Shown here in pieces: positions 44,456 through 53,892 of a stretch of DNA of 64,000 nucleotides. The position numbers and the translations under genes were made by a program. This DNA is from Aquibaculum arenosum (lineage in GTDB: Bacteria; Pseudomonadota; Alphaproteobacteria; Kiloniellales; DSM-21159). Location: NCBI RefSeq assembly GCF_029222965.1, contig NZ_JARHUD010000004.1, forward strand, positions 310,001 to 374,000, given 5' to 3'. The notes beneath the pieces were generated by a model. That model made no database searches, had not been told where the DNA came from, and worked only from the letters and a program-made list of their open reading frames with translations. The stretch's first letter is position 1; every line of letters starts with the position of its first letter.

Positions 44456-45427
44456 ATGCGCATAGCGGTCTACGGCGCCGGCGCGGTGGGCAGTGTGCTG
44501 GCCGCGAAGCTGGCGGATGCCGGGCATGAGGTGGTGCTGATCGCTCGCGGGCAGCGCTTGGCGCAGGTGCGCGATGAAGGGCTGCGGCTGCGCGTCGAGG
44601 GGCGGGAGAGCAGGACGCGCCTGCCGGTCAGCGACGATCCGGCCCAGTTCGGGCCGCAGGACACTGTCATCTTGGCGCTGAAGGCCCACTCCCTGCCGGC
44701 GGTGGTGGAGGGTGTCGGTGCGCTCTGCGGGCCGGAAACGGTCCTGCTGGCCGCGCAGAACGGACTTCCCTGGTGGTACAATCATGGTGTTGGCGGGGCC
44801 TGGGAAGGTCAGATCCTGGAAAGCGTCGATCCCGGCGGGGTGCTCTGGAGTGGATTGTCGCCGGAGCGGGTACTGGGCTGCGTCCTCTACATCGCGGCCG
44901 CAGTCGAGCCCTCCGGCCTGGTCGATGTAACGCAGATCGGCAACTACCTGATCGGCGAGCCCAACGGCCGTGATTCGAAGCGCGGACTCCGGCTGGTGGA
45001 GGCCTTCACTACGGCCGGCCTGCCGGCAGAACTCAACCCGCGCATTCGCGATGCCATCTGGGTCAAACTTTGGGGCAACCTCTCCCTCAACCTTGCTGCC
45101 GTGCTGACCGGTGGGACCGTGCGGCAGATGACGGAGCGGCCCGAGGTGGCGACACTCCTGCAACAAATGATGCGTGAGGCGCAGCAGGTGGGTGAGGCCC
45201 TGGGCGTCCAATTCGGCATGAGCGTTGAGGAGCGCTTCGCCATCGCCTGCAAGCTCGGCGACTTCAAGCCTTCGAGCCTGCAGGACTTGGAAGCCGGCCG
45301 GCGCATCGAGGTCGAGGCCCTGCTGGGAGTCGTGGTCGAACTGGGTCGCCGCCTGTCCCTCGACACACCCACGCTTGAAACCGTGCTGGCCCTGGCGCGC
45401 CTGCGCGCCGATCTCGCCATCTCCTGA
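44456..45427 (+). CDS. 2-Dehydropantoate 2-reductase-like protein
   Basis: 323 residues. Rossmann opening MRIAVYGAGAVGSVLAAKLADAGHEV with the GxGxxG NADPH loop; the catalytic-type Lys lies in AIWVKLWGNLSLN and Asn/Glu in GVQFGMSVEERFAIA and DLEAGRRIEVEALLG. PanE makes pantoate for coenzyme A. The longer middle segment and WWYNHGVGG region suggest it may be one of the ApbA-like homologues of unknown substrate. The gene is 19 nt behind the phosphate transporter. Confidence 0.82.
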   Translation: MRIAVYGAGAVGSVLAAKLADAGHEVVLIARGQRLAQVRDEGLRLRVEGRESRTRLPVSDDPAQFGPQDTVILALKAHSLPAVVEGVGALCGPETVLLAAQNGLPWWYNHGVGGAWEGQILESVDPGGVLWSGLSPERVLGCVLYIAAAVEPSGLVDVTQIGNYLIGEPNGRDSKRGLRLVEAFTTAGLPAELNPRIRDAIWVKLWGNLSLNLAAVLTGGTVRQMTERPEVATLLQQMMREAQQVGEALGVQFGMSVEERFAIACKLGDFKPSSLQDLEAGRRIEVEALLGVVVELGRRLSLDTPTLETVLALARLRADLAIS

Positions 45428-45452
45428 GGGGGCTTACGTCGCCTCAGCGCTG

Positions 45453-46145
45453 CTATTGGTTGAGCGGGAACCCGCGCGCCGCCAGAGTCGCGGCCATGTC
45501 GTCCGGCAGCGGCGCGGTCACCGCGACAGGCTCCTTGCTGCGATAGAGCGGCAGGCGCAGGCTGCGCGCGCGCAGATGCAGGCGTAGCCCCGCAGGCGGA
45601 CGGGTGGTGGCGTAGACCGGGTCGCCGAGGATGGGGCAACCCAATGCTGCGCAGTGCACCCGGATCTGATGGGTGCGGCCGGTCAGAGGGCGCAGCTCCA
45701 GCCAGCTCAGCCCACCGCCGCTGCCCAGAGTTCGCCACCGGGTGCTGGCCTGTAAGCCACCTTTGTCCGCCGGGCGCATGCGCCAGCCGACTTCGCGACT
45801 CGACATCTTTTCTAGGGCCCGATCGAGCTGGCCCTCAGGCTCGGGCGGTGCGCCCATCACCAGCGCCCAGTAGACCTTTTCCACCCGACCCTCGCGAAAC
45901 AGGGCCGCCAACTTGCGCAGGGCCTTGGGGTGACGCCCCAGGGCAAGGCAGCCGCTGGTGTCGCGGTCCAGGCGGTGGGCCAGGGCCGGCGGGCGGGGCA
46001 GGCCGAAGCGCAAGGCATCGAAGCCGGCCTCCAGCGAAAGGCCGCCGCTGGGCCCGGCATGCACGGCGATCCCGGCCGGCTTATCGATCACCAGCAGCAG
46101 GCCGTCACGGTAGAGCAGACGTTTGGAGAGATCGGGCAGCGCCAT
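45453..46145 (-). CDS. RluA-family pseudouridine synthase
   Basis: 230 residues, without an S4 domain. The catalytic Asp is in HRLDRDTSGCLALG; the C-terminal LRPLTGRTHQIRVHCAALG and ILGDPVYA are the other RluA marks. The lack of S4 and the short size point to an RluA/TruC-like enzyme for a tRNA or rRNA uridine. Which uridine is unknown. It is convergent with the reductase gene (25 nt) and divergent from opgG. Confidence 0.87.
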   Translation of the reverse strand: MALPDLSKRLLYRDGLLLVIDKPAGIAVHAGPSGGLSLEAGFDALRFGLPRPPALAHRLDRDTSGCLALGRHPKALRKLAALFREGRVEKVYWALVMGAPPEPEGQLDRALEKMSSREVGWRMRPADKGGLQASTRWRTLGSGGGLSWLELRPLTGRTHQIRVHCAALGCPILGDPVYATTRPPAGLRLHLRARSLRLPLYRSKEPVAVTAPLPDDMAATLAARGFPLNQ

Positions 46146-46327
46146 GCCCTTCTCTCCTGCGCTGCCGCCGTGGCGTCAAGCCCTGCCGTGGCGCGCCTTG
46201 GTCCCACCACGGTCACGAAGCTGACATGCCTCACCTCTGGTAGTGGTGGGGCGCGGAACCTATCTGCGGTGCCCGGCGCTGCTGTCCTGTCGCGCTGCCT
46301 GCTCCACAACAGCTGGATGACTGCTCA

Positions 46328-47953
46328 ATGACCTCGACTTCTGCCGCTTTCTCACGCCGCACTCTCCTCTCGGCCAGCGGTGCCGCGAGCTTCCTGGCCG
46401 GCGCTGGTTTCTTGCCCCGCGCTGTGCTGGCACAGAACGGCGAGCTGCAGGAATCGGCGCCGGAGCTGACGCTGGGTGAGGCCGAAAACTTCTCTTTTGA
46501 GGGGTTGGTGGAACGCGCACAGCAGATGGCGCAGCAGGATTTCGAGGAGCGAAGCGTCGTCGCGCCCGAGGTGGTCGAGCAGATCGACTACGACGCGCAC
46601 GGCCGGCTGCGCTTTCGCCCCGGTCGTGTGCCCCATGCCGAAGGCCCAGGGCGCTATCCCGTGACCTTCTTCCATCTTGGCCAGTTCTTTCCCCGGCCGG
46701 TGCGCATGCACCTGCTGCAGGAAGGGCAGGCTCGGGAGATCCTCTATCGCTCCGGCGACTTCGAGATGCCTGAGGACAGCCCGGCCCGGGACCTGCCGGA
46801 GGACGCGGGCTTTGCCGGCTTCCGCTTTCAGGAGCAGAACGGCCGGGCCGACTGGCGCACCCAAGACTGGCTTGCCTTTCTCGGCGCCTCCTACTTCCGG
46901 GCGATCGGCGAGTTGGGCCAGTATGGCCTCTCGGCCCGCGGGCTGGCCGTCGATGTGGCTGCGTCGGAAGCCGAAGAGTTTCCGGAGTTCGTCGCCTTCT
47001 GGATCGAAAGTCCGCAGGACCCGGAAGAGCCGGCCGTTGTCTATGCCCTCCTCGATGGTCCCAGCGTCACCGGCGCCTATCGCTTCCTCTGCTGGCGCAA
47101 GGAGCACGTGGAGATGGAAGTCTCGGCGCGGCTCTTCCTGCGCAGTGAGGTGGAGCGGCTGGGCATCGCGCCTCTGACCTCCATGTTCTGGTACTCGGAG
47201 TATGACAAGCGCTTCCGCGAGGATTGGCGTCCGGAGGTGCACGACAGCGACGGTCTGCAGCTCTGGACCGGCAGTGGCGAGCGGATCTGGCGGCCGCTCA
47301 ACAATCCGACTCAAGTGCGCGTCGCCGCCTTCGCTGACGCCAGTCCGCGTGGCTTTGGCCTGATGCAGCGTGATCGCAACCGCGAGCACTATCTGGACGG
47401 CGTGCGCTATCAGGACCGGCCCAGCCTCTGGGTCGAGCCCTTGGGCGATTGGGGCACCGGCGCGGTGCAACTGGTGGAGATTCCCACCGACGACGAGATT
47501 CACGACAACATCGTCGCCTTTTGGGTTCCCGGCGAAACGCCCCAGGGCGGGGATGCGCTCAGCTTCGATTATCGTCTTTACTGGGCGGCGGACGAGCCCT
47601 TCCCGGCTCGCGCACTGGGCCGCTGCGTGGCCACTCGCATGGGACGCGGCGGGCAGGCCGGGCAGCCGCGGCCGGAGGGTGTGACCAAGTTCGTCGTCGA
47701 GTTTGCCGGCGGTGCCCTGCCGGAGCTTTCTCTTGATGCGAAGGTGGAGGTGGAGGTCGAGGCCAGCCGCGGGGAACTCTCCTACATCTACGCCGAACGC
47801 GTGCCGGGCACCGAACGCTGGCGGGCGCACTTCGACCTCGACCTGTCGGAAGAGACGCCCGATGCCGTGGAGCTGCGGCTCTATTTGCGTAATGAGGATC
47901 GAACCCTCACCGAAACCTGGCTCTATCAATTCCTGCCCGAGGGACGGGGCTGA
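46328..47953 (+). CDS. Periplasmic glucan biosynthesis protein OpgG/OpgD
   Basis: 541 residues with a twin-arginine signal (SRRTLLSASGAASFLAGAGF...AVLAQ). Family blocks YDAHGRLRFRPGR, FFHLGQFFPRPVRMHLL, RFQEQNGRADWRTQDWLAFLGASYFRAIG, GLAVDVAASEAEEFPEF and TSMFWYSEYDKRFREDWRPEVHDSDGL are diagnostic. OpgG/D shape the beta-1,2-glucan backbone of osmoregulated periplasmic glucans. Tat export is the OpgD habit in E. coli. The glucosyltransferase opgH is not in the window. Confidence 0.9.
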   Translation: MTSTSAAFSRRTLLSASGAASFLAGAGFLPRAVLAQNGELQESAPELTLGEAENFSFEGLVERAQQMAQQDFEERSVVAPEVVEQIDYDAHGRLRFRPGRVPHAEGPGRYPVTFFHLGQFFPRPVRMHLLQEGQAREILYRSGDFEMPEDSPARDLPEDAGFAGFRFQEQNGRADWRTQDWLAFLGASYFRAIGELGQYGLSARGLAVDVAASEAEEFPEFVAFWIESPQDPEEPAVVYALLDGPSVTGAYRFLCWRKEHVEMEVSARLFLRSEVERLGIAPLTSMFWYSEYDKRFREDWRPEVHDSDGLQLWTGSGERIWRPLNNPTQVRVAAFADASPRGFGLMQRDRNREHYLDGVRYQDRPSLWVEPLGDWGTGAVQLVEIPTDDEIHDNIVAFWVPGETPQGGDALSFDYRLYWAADEPFPARALGRCVATRMGRGGQAGQPRPEGVTKFVVEFAGGALPELSLDAKVEVEVEASRGELSYIYAERVPGTERWRAHFDLDLSEETPDAVELRLYLRNEDRTLTETWLYQFLPEGRG

Positions 47954-48037
47954 TAGCGCTCGGAGCAACCGGCTTTTCCTTGCGTCGGCTGCGCGGACGC
48001 GATACTTCCCGGGCCTGCTTTTACCCGGAGTTCCGCC

Positions 48038-49363
48038 ATGTCCGCCACCGCCGCCCGCCGCGTCGGGCTCGTCAGTCTCGGCTGCCCGAAAGCGCTCGTC
48101 GACAGTGAGCGTATCGTCACGCGCTTGCGCGCCGAAGGCTATGACATCTCCGCTGACTACGAGGGCGCTGACCTGGTGCTGGTGAACACCTGCGGTTTTC
48201 TCGATTCTGCGCGCGATGAATCGCTGGATGCCATTGGCGAGGCCATTTCGGAGAACGGTCGGGTGATCGTGACCGGCTGCCTGGGCGCGGAGCCGGAGAT
48301 GATCCGCCAGCGTCACCCCGAGGTATTGGCGATCACCGGGCCGCATCAGTACGAGGCGGTGATGGAGGCGGTGCACGAGGTGGCGCCGCCGGCGCACGAC
48401 CCTTACGTCGATCTGGTCCCGCCCGAAGGCCTGCGCTTGACGCCGCGCCACTACGCTTATCTCAAGATCTCTGAAGGCTGCAATCATCGCTGCAGCTTCT
48501 GCATCATCCCGCAGCTGCGCGGCGACCTGGTCAGCCGGCCGATCAAGGAGGTGCTTTGGGAGGCCAAGCGTCTGGCCGATGCCGGGGTCAAGGAACTGTT
48601 GGTGATCAGCCAGGACACCAGCGCCTATGGCCTTGACCTGCGCCACGCCGAGTCCGAGTGGCAGGGGCAGCCGCTGCGCACCCACATGACCGACCTCTGC
48701 CGCGCGCTCGGCGATCTCGGCATCTGGGTTCGACTGCACTACGTCTATCCTTATCCCCACGTGGAGGAGGTCATCCCCCTGATGGCCGAGGGCAAGATCC
48801 TGCCCTACCTGGACATTCCCTTTCAGCACGCCAGCCCCAAGGTTCTGAAGGCCATGCGTCGCCCGGCCAACAACGCCCGGGTGCTGGAGCGGCTGGCCCG
48901 CTGGCGTGAGATCTGCCCGGAACTCGTCATCCGCTCGACCTTCATCGTCGGCTTCCCCGGGGAGACCGAGGAGGATTTCCAGCTCCTGCTCGACTGGCTC
49001 GACGAGGCCCAGCTCGACCGCGTCGGCTGCTTCAAGTACGAGGCCGTCAGCGGCGCTTCCGCAAATGAACTCGAAGGTGCGGTACCTGAAGAGATCAAGC
49101 AGGAGCGCTGGGATCGCTTCATGGCCAAGCAGCAGGCCATCAGCGCCGCCAAGCAGCAGGCCAGGGTGGGCCAGGTCCTGGAGGTGCTGGTGGATGCCCT
49201 CGACGAGGAGGGGGCGGTGGGCCGCAGCTACGCCGATGCGCCGGAGATCGACGGCGCGATCTATCTGGACGATGCCGACTGGGTGGAACCGGGCCAGATC
49301 GTGCGCGCCCGCGTGGTTGAAGCAGATGCCTACGACCTGCGCGCTGTGGTGCTTGACGACTGA
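48038..49363 (+). CDS. rimO: Ribosomal protein S12 methylthiotransferase
   Basis: 441 residues. N-terminal UPF0004 domain with Cys in [10 protein letters not shown] and [14 protein letters not shown], radical-SAM core [16 protein letters not shown], and C-terminal TRAM domain. It adds a methylthio group to the S12 aspartate. [10 protein letters not shown]-type text ([13 protein letters not shown]) separates RimO from MiaB. Start ATG is 84 nt from opgG. Confidence 0.95.
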   Translation: MSATAARRVGLVSLGCPKALVDSERIVTRLRAEGYDISADYEGADLVLVNTCGFLDSARDESLDAIGEAISENGRVIVTGCLGAEPEMIRQRHPEVLAITGPHQYEAVMEAVHEVAPPAHDPYVDLVPPEGLRLTPRHYAYLKISEGCNHRCSFCIIPQLRGDLVSRPIKEVLWEAKRLADAGVKELLVISQDTSAYGLDLRHAESEWQGQPLRTHMTDLCRALGDLGIWVRLHYVYPYPHVEEVIPLMAEGKILPYLDIPFQHASPKVLKAMRRPANNARVLERLARWREICPELVIRSTFIVGFPGETEEDFQLLLDWLDEAQLDRVGCFKYEAVSGASANELEGAVPEEIKQERWDRFMAKQQAISAAKQQARVGQVLEVLVDALDEEGAVGRSYADAPEIDGAIYLDDADWVEPGQIVRARVVEADAYDLRAVVLDD

Positions 49364-49470
49364 CCAGGCGAGGCGACGGGGCTTTCTCTGCTTGTTTCGC
49401 CGGGAAGGCAGTGAAAGACTGCTCGCAGCGGGCGAAGTTGCGCTTTCAGTAAGGGGTCTTGGGCTGAGCG

Positions 49471-50682
49471 ATGCTGCAGGGCAAACGCATCCTCCTGATC
49501 GTTGGCGGCGGGATCGCGGCCTACAAGTCCCTGGAACTGGTGCGCCGCCTGCGCGAGCGCGGCGCATCGGTGCGCAGCATCCTGACCCGCGCCGGCGGCG
49601 AGTTCGTGACGCCGCTCTCGCTTTCGGCCCTGACCGAGGACAAAGTCTACGGCGAGCTCTTCTCGCTGACCGACGAGGCCGAGATGGGCCACATTCAGCT
49701 CAGCCGCGATGCCGATCTATTGGTGGTGGCGCCGGCCACCGCCGACCTCTTGGCCAAGATGACCGCCGGCATGGCGGATGATCTGGCAACCACCGCCCTG
49801 CTGGCCACGGACAAGGCCGTGCTGGCGGCGCCGGCCATGAACGTGCGCATGTGGGAGCATCCGGCAACCCAGGCCAATCTCGCGACACTGCGCGCCCGCG
49901 GCGTTGCCTTCGTCGGGCCGGGGGAGGGTGCCATGGCCTGCGGCGAGTTCGGGCCTGGCCGCATGGCCGAGCCGGCCGAGATCCTGGCGGCCATCGAGGC
50001 GTCGTTCGATCAGTCCAAGCCTTTGCAGGGCTTCAGCGCCCTGGTCACCAGCGGCCCGACCCACGAACCCATCGACCCCGTGCGCTACATCGCCAACCGC
50101 TCCTCCGGCCGGCAGGGACACGCCATTGCCGAGGCCCTGGCGGCTGCCGGTGCACAGACACTGCTGGTCAGCGGCCCCGTTACACTGCCGGACCCGCCGG
50201 GCGTGGAGGTGGTGCACGTGGAGAGCGCCCAGGAAATGCTGGAGGCCTGCATGGCGGCCCTGCCGGTGGACATCGCTGTCTGCGCCGCGGCCGTGGCCGA
50301 TTGGCGCGTCGCCGGGCTGTCGGAGCAGAAGCTCAAGAAGGAGGCTGGGCGCTTGCCCGAACTCACCTTGGCGGAGAACCCCGATATTCTCGCGACTCTG
50401 AGTAAGGCGGAGGGAAATCGCCCGCGACTGCTCATCGGTTTCGCCGCGGAGACGGAGCAGGTGGCAAGCCATGCCGCCGCCAAACGCCAGCGCAAGGGCT
50501 GCGACTGGATCCTCGCCAACGATGTCGGGCCGGACAGCGGAACCTTCGGCGGCAGCGATAATCAGATCACCCTGATCGACGAACAGGGGGCGGAAGCCTG
50601 GCCCAAACTGGATAAGCAAGCCGTGGCCCGGCGCCTGGTCGAGCGCATTGCAGAACAGCTTGCCGGGAGCGCGCGCTCATGA
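49471..50682 (+). CDS. coaBC: Bifunctional phosphopantothenoylcysteine decarboxylase/synthase
   Basis: 403 residues. The N-terminal CoaC flavoprotein ([20 protein letters not shown], catalytic region [16 protein letters not shown]) and the C-terminal CoaB synthase ([49 protein letters not shown]) together make 4'-phosphopantetheine from phosphopantothenate and cysteine for coenzyme A. The stop overlaps dut (ATGA). Confidence 0.95.
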   Translation: MLQGKRILLIVGGGIAAYKSLELVRRLRERGASVRSILTRAGGEFVTPLSLSALTEDKVYGELFSLTDEAEMGHIQLSRDADLLVVAPATADLLAKMTAGMADDLATTALLATDKAVLAAPAMNVRMWEHPATQANLATLRARGVAFVGPGEGAMACGEFGPGRMAEPAEILAAIEASFDQSKPLQGFSALVTSGPTHEPIDPVRYIANRSSGRQGHAIAEALAAAGAQTLLVSGPVTLPDPPGVEVVHVESAQEMLEACMAALPVDIAVCAAAVADWRVAGLSEQKLKKEAGRLPELTLAENPDILATLSKAEGNRPRLLIGFAAETEQVASHAAAKRQRKGCDWILANDVGPDSGTFGGSDNQITLIDEQGAEAWPKLDKQAVARRLVERIAEQLAGSARS

Positions 50683-51170
50683 GCGAACAGCGCGCGTCTG
50701 CTGTGGCCGTTGCCATTCGTCGTCTGCCCCACGCCGCAGATCTCCCCTTGCCCCAGGCAGCCACCGCGGACTCCGCCGGTCTCGACCTGCTGGCCGCCGT
50801 GGAGGCGCCGCTGGTGATCGAGTCCGGAGCCTGGCAGGCGGTTCCCACGGGGCTGGCAATCGCCCTGCCGCCGGGCACGGAGGGCCAGGTGCGCCCGCGC
50901 TCCGGCCTGGCGCTCAAGCATGGGATCACCCTGCTCAATGCGCCGGGGACGATCGACGCGGACTATCGCGGGGAGATCAAGGCCGTCCTGATCAACCATG
51001 GCCCGGAGCCCTTCAAGGTCGAGCGCGGCATGCGCATCGCGCAATTGGTGGTGGCGCGCTATCTGCCGGTGCAGTGGCAGGAGGTGGCCGACCTGGAGGA
51101 CACTCTGCGCGGCAGCGGTGGCTTCGGCTCTACTGGCGTCGGCAATCTCGCCACGACTGGCGGGGAGTGA
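50679..51170 (+). CDS. dut: dUTP diphosphatase
   Basis: 163 residues. Five trimeric-dUTPase motifs: [38 protein letters not shown], and the C-terminal arm [10 protein letters not shown] that closes over the base. It keeps uracil out of DNA and supplies dUMP. Classic neighbour of coaBC, here with ATGA overlap. Confidence 0.96.
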   Translation: MSEQRASAVAVAIRRLPHAADLPLPQAATADSAGLDLLAAVEAPLVIESGAWQAVPTGLAIALPPGTEGQVRPRSGLALKHGITLLNAPGTIDADYRGEIKAVLINHGPEPFKVERGMRIAQLVVARYLPVQWQEVADLEDTLRGSGGFGSTGVGNLATTGGE

Positions 51171-51177
51171 ACCGGCG

Positions 51178-51639
51178 ATGCTGCGCCTTTCCAAGAAGCT
51201 GCTCTTCGCCATAGAGGCGGTGGTCGACATCGCCTTCCACGCCGATGCAGGCCTGGTCCGCTCCAGCGAAATCTCTCGGCGCCAGGGCATTCCCCGGCGC
51301 TACCTCGAGCAGGTCCTGCAGCATCTGGTGCATCACAAGGTGCTGCAGGGCCAGCGTGGGCCGCGCGGCGGCTATCGCCTAGCCCGGGCGAGCGAGAGCA
51401 TCTCGGTGGGAGAGATCATCCGTATCGTGCGCCAGCTCGAGGGCACGCCCGACCCGCTGCTGGAGCCGGAAGGCTCGGAAATCGGCCAGCGCGTCGTGCG
51501 CCCCCTCTGGCTGGAGATGCAGGAGGAGATGATGGGGCGTTTCGATACTCTCACTGTCGAGCGACTCTGCCTCCAGGCCCAGCAGTCGGGCATCGAGCGG
51601 GACCCTCTCGACCCGGCGATGAGCGGCGGACAGGCCTAA
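51178..51639 (+). CDS. Rrf2-family regulator without cluster cysteines
   Basis: 153 residues. The winged helix VRSSEISRRQGIPRRYLEQVLQHL and the wing GQRGPRGGYRLAR are typical of Rrf2/IscR. Only one cysteine is seen near the dimer helix, so the three-Cys Fe-S site of IscR is missing; it either senses something else or works without a cofactor. ATG 51178 follows the dut stop by 7 nt, so it belongs to coaBC-dut. Confidence 0.85.
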   Translation: MLRLSKKLLFAIEAVVDIAFHADAGLVRSSEISRRQGIPRRYLEQVLQHLVHHKVLQGQRGPRGGYRLARASESISVGEIIRIVRQLEGTPDPLLEPEGSEIGQRVVRPLWLEMQEEMMGRFDTLTVERLCLQAQQSGIERDPLDPAMSGGQA

Positions 51640-51655
51640 GTTTCTGATAGGTCGA

Positions 51656-51910
51656 TTACGCGTCCTTGGCGGCCAGAGTGCCGTGCTGGGAAGCGGGGTC
51701 GGGGCGGCGGTCGCGCTGGGTGACCATGCGCTGGTGCAGGCGGGTCACTGCGCGGCTGCCGGTCTTCACGCAGAGAAAGGGAAAGACCGCGTGCACGAGG
51801 CAGGCGAGCGACGCGACGAACAGCGGCCCGGCGAAGGAGAGCGCCTGGCCCATGTGCTCGAAATAGCTCTCCCCGACCGAAGCCGGGTGGTCGGTGAACA
51901 GCGATTTCAT
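51656..51910 (-). CDS. DUF6356 family protein
   Basis: 84 residues from ATG 51910 (open frame to 52189 not used). The family words FTDHPASVGESYFEHMGQAL, LACLVHAVFPFLC and GSRAVTRLHQRMV are plain, with one transmembrane helix. Function unknown. It is convergent with the Rrf2 gene, 16 nt apart. Confidence 0.82.
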   Translation of the reverse strand: MKSLFTDHPASVGESYFEHMGQALSFAGPLFVASLACLVHAVFPFLCVKTGSRAVTRLHQRMVTQRDRRPDPASQHGTLAAKDA

Positions 51911-52053
51911 GCTCTGCGAAGCCTCCTGCCTTGACGCTTGGGGGTCTCTCGACCCGATGCAGAGGAAGCCTATCCCTCTGTGGCGGGAAAGGGTTTGCGT
52001 TCTTTCGCAGGCGATGCTGCAGTACCGGGATAATGTTCCTGGATTACGCCTGA

Positions 52054-52536
52054 ATGAGAAAAGAATTCTACGACATTCATGATCTGAAGATCCTTGCGCT
52101 GCTGCAGGAGGATGCGGAACTCTCGCTTGCCGAACTGGCCGAGCGCGTGGGGCTGTCGACGACGCCCTGCTGGCGGCGGGTACAGGCACTGCAGGCGGCC
52201 GGCGTGATCCGCAAACGGGTGGCCCTGCTTGATGCGGAAAAGTTGAATGCCGGTGTGACGGTCTTCGTCATGGTGCGCACCGACCGGCACGATCCGGTTT
52301 GGCTGGAGCGCTTCGCCAAGGGCGCGGCCGCCATTCCCGAGGTCGTGGAGTTCTATCGGATGAGCGGCGTCACCGACTACCTGCTAAAGCTGCAGGTGCC
52401 CTCCATCGCCGCCTACGATGCGGTCTACAAGCGCCTGATCGCCGTGGCCGACCTCTCGGAAGTCTCCTCGGCCTTTGCCATGGAGCAGATCAAGTACACC
52501 ACCGCCGTGCCGCTGGACTACGCCCCCACCCGTTAA
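52054..52536 (+). CDS. Lrp/AsnC-family regulator
   Basis: 160 residues. Helix-turn-helix in LSLAELAERVGLSTTPCWRRVQAL, then the RAM ligand/oligomer domain (MVRTDRHDP, MSGVTDYLLKLQVPSIAAYD). Amino-acid-sensing regulator; the target is unknown. Its stop overlaps that of the dicarboxylate symporter by 4 nt, convergent. The 143 nt before it are the only control region seen. Confidence 0.9.
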   Translation: MRKEFYDIHDLKILALLQEDAELSLAELAERVGLSTTPCWRRVQALQAAGVIRKRVALLDAEKLNAGVTVFVMVRTDRHDPVWLERFAKGAAAIPEVVEFYRMSGVTDYLLKLQVPSIAAYDAVYKRLIAVADLSEVSSAFAMEQIKYTTAVPLDYAPTR

Positions 52537-53867
52537 GCGCGGGACGTTGCCGGGCCGGCTTCGGGACTGACCGTGGTGCCGCGGAACAGCAGGCAGGCGG
52601 TGAGGTCGCCGGTCACGTTCACCGTGGTGCGCGACATGTCCAGAATGCGGTCGACGCCGAGGATGATCACCAGGCCCTCGGCCGGGATGCCGAAGGCGGC
52701 GGCGACGCTGACCAGGATGCCGATGCTGACGCCCGGCGTGCCCGGGGCACCGATGGAGGAGGCCACCAGGGTCACCACGATCACGACCATCTGCCCCGTC
52801 GATAGGTCGATCCCCGACATCTGCGCCAGAAAGAGGATCGCCACCGACTGATAGAGCGCGGTGCCGGCCATGTTCATGGTCGCACCCAGGGGCACGACAA
52901 GGTTGCCGATGTTGGCGGGCACGTGCAGGCGGTTGACCGCCGTGTCGATGGTCACCGGCATCACGGCCGACGAACTCGAGGTCGAGAAGGCCAGGAGCAG
53001 GTTGCCGCCCGCGGCCTTGAGGAAGGTCAGCGGCCCGCGACCGCCGAACAGCGCCGCCAGGGTGAGATAGAGCAGCATCAGTAGCGCCAGGCCCAGCAGC
53101 ACCGTGCCCACATAATGCGACATGGCCGCCAGGCTCGACAGGCCGATGCGCATGACGAGCTGCGCCATCAGGCCGAAGACGGCGAAGGGTGCCAGGAACA
53201 TGGCCCACTTCACGATGACCATGGCGATGGAGAGCAGCGCGTCGAGCACCTTGAGGAAGGGTTCTGCGCGCTCGCGGCTGACCTGGGTGGCGGCGATGCC
53301 CACCAACAGGGCGAGGACGACCACCGCCAGCATGTCGCCCTGGGCGATGGCCGCCGTGGGGTTTGTGGGCAGGATGCCGGCGATGATGTCCGGTGCTTGG
53401 GCGCCGGTGAAGGGCGCGGCTTCAGCCGATGGAGGCACGGCTGCCGGGGGCATCAGGGCGGCCATGCCGGCGCCCGGCTGCAGCCAGAGGGCAAGGCCGA
53501 CCCCGATGCCCGCGGCCATGAAGGTGGTCGCGATGATGAAGCCCGCAAGGCGCAGGCCGACGGCTTTCAGTTCGGCGCCCGACTCCGCCCCGGTGAGGCC
53601 TTGCACGATCGAGGTGAAGATCAGCGGCACCAGGACCATGGCGATCAGGCCGAGGAAGAGCTGCCCCGGGAGGGCGAGCCACCCGCCCACGGCTTCCGAA
53701 GTGTCCGGTTCCAGCAGGCCCACATCCGGGCCCAGCAGGGTGCCGACGAGAAGGCCCGCCAGGAGACCGATCAGCACCTGCGCCCAAAGGCGTGTGCGGA
53801 TCCAGGCGCGCAGGCGAAAGCGCTGCTGGTGCAATTGCCCCGCGGACAGGGGATAGCTGTCGCTCAC
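52533..53867 (-). CDS. Dicarboxylate/amino acid:cation symporter (GltP/DctA family)
   Basis: 444 residues, GTG start. Serine-rich helical hairpin 1 AFSTSSSSAVMPVTID, the NMAGTALYQ (NMDGT-type) helix 7 break with Asp changed to Ala, and the GVDRILDMSRTTVNVTGD helix 8. Typical eight-helix DAACS transporter; sodium- or proton-coupled uptake of glutamate, succinate or similar acids. The cobB-like gene lies 25 nt upstream and may share its transcript. Confidence 0.9.
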   Translation of the reverse strand: MSDSYPLSAGQLHQQRFRLRAWIRTRLWAQVLIGLLAGLLVGTLLGPDVGLLEPDTSEAVGGWLALPGQLFLGLIAMVLVPLIFTSIVQGLTGAESGAELKAVGLRLAGFIIATTFMAAGIGVGLALWLQPGAGMAALMPPAAVPPSAEAAPFTGAQAPDIIAGILPTNPTAAIAQGDMLAVVVLALLVGIAATQVSRERAEPFLKVLDALLSIAMVIVKWAMFLAPFAVFGLMAQLVMRIGLSSLAAMSHYVGTVLLGLALLMLLYLTLAALFGGRGPLTFLKAAGGNLLLAFSTSSSSAVMPVTIDTAVNRLHVPANIGNLVVPLGATMNMAGTALYQSVAILFLAQMSGIDLSTGQMVVIVVTLVASSIGAPGTPGVSIGILVSVAAAFGIPAEGLVIILGVDRILDMSRTTVNVTGDLTACLLFRGTTVSPEAGPATSRA

Positions 53868-53892
53868 GTTTTTGGCATCCGTCGTGGTTCAG

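Noticed and set aside
46352-49567. 1071-codon minus-strand open frame across opgG and rimO
   Set aside because: It runs through two confidently identified genes and is only the antisense shadow; no ribosome site or domain.
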